From an uncultured Actinomycetes bacterium (lineage in GTDB: Bacteria; Actinomycetota; Actinomycetes; Mycobacteriales; Mycobacteriaceae), in the NCBI GenBank assembly GCA_903911165.1, contig CAIWCQ010000126.1, positions 1 to 6,608 of the forward strand: a stretch of 6,608 nt of DNA, read 5' to 3'. Below are positions 5,486 to 6,608 of the stretch, one piece after another. Both the position numbers and the translations under genes were made by a program. The notes beneath the pieces are model-generated. The model was not told the DNA's origin. It did no database searches and saw only the letters and a list, made by a program, of their open reading frames with translations. The stretch's first letter is position 1; each line of letters begins with the position of its first letter.

Positions 5486-6608
5486 CTAGCGAACCCCGTC
5501 CAGCTGCGCGCCACTCTCGTCGACCTGGCGCACCGGCCCGGTAAACCATTTCTTCACCGAGACGTGCCAGTAGATCCACAGCAGGATGAATGTGCTCCCG
5601 ACGAGCAACGGGGTGTAGTTGACAAACTTCCACTCGAAGCCGGCGTCCCACGGAACGCCGCCCAGCGAGGTCGGGAACATCGCGACGATTGAGGTGAGGA
5701 TGATTTCGGCCAGCGCGAGCGGGGCCATCCACCGGTAGTGCTTGCCCAGATTCCAGCTACCCACCGCAAAGGAATCACCGGCTTTGAGGCGGTAGTAAAT
5801 CGGCACCGCGAAGGCCAGGTACAGCCCGACCACGCCGATGGAGACCACCGCGAAAAAGGCGATCGGCACTGGTGCGCCGTTGATGTCGACCTCGACCAGG
5901 GCGGGCAGCGTGATGATCGCCGCGATCACTGCGGTGATGATGACCGCGTTCGCCGGCACCCGCCGGGAGTTCACCGCCGACCACAACCGATGTCCGGGCA
6001 CCGCGCGGTCACGGCTGAAGGCGAACAGCATGCGCGAGGCACTGGTCTGGCAGGCCGTGGTGCAGAACAGCTGTCCGGCGGTGGAGATGAACAGCACCAC
6101 CGCGGCCCACTTGGACGTCAGTGCCTGGCTGAAGATCGACGCCACTCCGCCGCCGGCCGCCGACACTCCGTCGGCGTCCTGCACCGCGAACAGGAAGGAC
6201 AGCAGGAGAATCCAGCCGCCGATTGCCGAGTAGAAGATCGATCGCCAGATGCCCTTGGCTGCGGAATCGGCGGCACTGCGGGTTTCCTCGGACAGGTGGG
6301 CTGAGGCGTCATACCCGGTGATCGTGTACTGGGTGAGGATCGCCGAGATCGGCAGAACGAACAGCAGCCAACCCCACCCGGACGTGGATCCACCGAACAT
6401 GCCGCTGTTGTTGACGGTCCGGGCGAAGACTTCACCGACGGTGGCGTGGCGCTCCGGAACCAGGAAGAGGATCGCGATCACCGTTGCCGCACCAGCCACA
6501 TGCCACCACACTGAGATGTTGTTGATCATGGCAAGCAGGTGGCTGGAGAAGATGTTGATGACCGCCACCACCACCAGGATGATCAGAAACATCGCGAATA
6601 CCCGCCGC
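5486..6608 (-). CDS. APC-family amino acid permease, C-terminal part (start outside window)
   Basis: The frame runs open through the right window edge on the minus strand, and about 373 C-terminal residues are visible. They hold about nine hydrophobic segments of the 12 usual in the amino acid-polyamine-organocation superfamily. Signature stretches are GYDASAHLSEET (after the segment ILTQYTI), which is typical of GABA/choline-type permeases of the AA_permease_2 group, and SRMLFAFSRDRAVPG, the conserved cytoplasmic loop of this group. It is a cytoplasmic-membrane secondary transporter, probably importing an amino acid or amine by cation symport; the substrate is not predictable. The tail after the last segment is short and charged (VRQVDESGAQLDGVR). 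A methionine at 6592 lies inside a hydrophobic segment with in-frame codons before it (RRVFA), so it is not the true start. It is convergent with the toxin gene and shows no functional link with it. Confidence 0.88.
   Translation of the reverse strand, partial: RRVFAMFLIILVVVAVINIFSSHLLAMINNISVWWHVAGAATVIAILFLVPERHATVGEVFARTVNNSGMFGGSTSGWGWLLFVLPISAILTQYTITGYDASAHLSEETRSAADSAAKGIWRSIFYSAIGGWILLLSFLFAVQDADGVSAAGGGVASIFSQALTSKWAAVVLFISTAGQLFCTTACQTSASRMLFAFSRDRAVPGHRLWSAVNSRRVPANAVIITAVIAAIITLPALVEVDINGAPVPIAFFAVVSIGVVGLYLAFAVPIYYRLKAGDSFAVGSWNLGKHYRWMAPLALAEIILTSIVAMFPTSLGGVPWDAGFEWKFVNYTPLLVGSTFILLWIYWHVSVKKWFTGPVRQVDESGAQLDGVR

Noticed and set aside
5738..6304. Plus-strand open frame (188 codons) inside the permease gene.
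   Set aside because: The minus strand encodes APC permease signatures and membrane segments across it; the opposite product is a charged, low-complexity shadow.
1..6608. CRISPR arrays, tRNA or rRNA genes, insertion sequences, attachment sites, riboswitches.
   Set aside because: No regularly spaced repeats, cloverleaf-like segments, transposase-like products or terminal inverted repeats were seen by eye. No cobalamin riboswitch could be judged, as the cobQ start is outside the window.

Overview
The window is GC-rich, densely coded DNA that looks like a mycobacterial chromosome (Mycolicibacterium or Mycobacterium type). Support for this: an actinobacterial cobyric acid synthase tail, a lipoprotein with a mycobacterial-style lipobox and N-terminus, two proteins of families tied to mycothiol (the actinobacterial low-molecular-weight thiol), a VapBC-like toxin-antitoxin pair, and several probable leaderless starts where a -10 hexamer sits 6-7 bases before the ATG. 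The species cannot be named from the sequence alone.

Layout. Bases 1-449 hold the C-terminal part of cobQ (plus strand, start outside the window). Four bases later a secreted lipoprotein gene begins (454-1134). It is followed by an alpha/beta-hydrolase-fold protein whose nucleophile serine is replaced by arginine (1201-1764) and by a membrane-anchored helical protein of unknown function (1797-2483). The latter meets a TetR-family regulator gene tail to tail (minus strand, 2487-3122), with three bases between their stop codons.

The regulator is divergent from a two-gene operon: a maleylpyruvate-isomerase-family, mycothiol-dependent enzyme (3266-4072) and a DsbA/FrnE-like thioredoxin-fold protein (4069-4773). 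These overlap by four bases (GTGA). The 143-base divergent region carries a clear palindrome, GCCGAC-N6-GTCGGC, the best candidate for the TetR operator. Together these three genes look like a self-contained, ligand-inducible, thiol-dependent detoxification or catabolic unit. The substrate is not readable from the sequence.

Next comes a toxin-antitoxin pair: a Phd/YefM-like antitoxin (4829-5083) overlapping a PIN-domain VapC-like toxin (5080-5478), preceded by a perfect 7-base inverted repeat that overlaps the likely promoter. The window ends with most of an APC-family amino acid permease on the minus strand (5486-6608, start outside).

No RNA gene, insertion sequence, CRISPR array or convincing rho-independent terminator was found. 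No stretch over 300 bases lacks a gene. The items most worth a second look are the predicted hydrolase pseudoenzyme, the mycothiol-type operon with its one-cysteine thioredoxin-fold partner, and the two palindromic operators. I do not see evidence for a wholly new kind of system.
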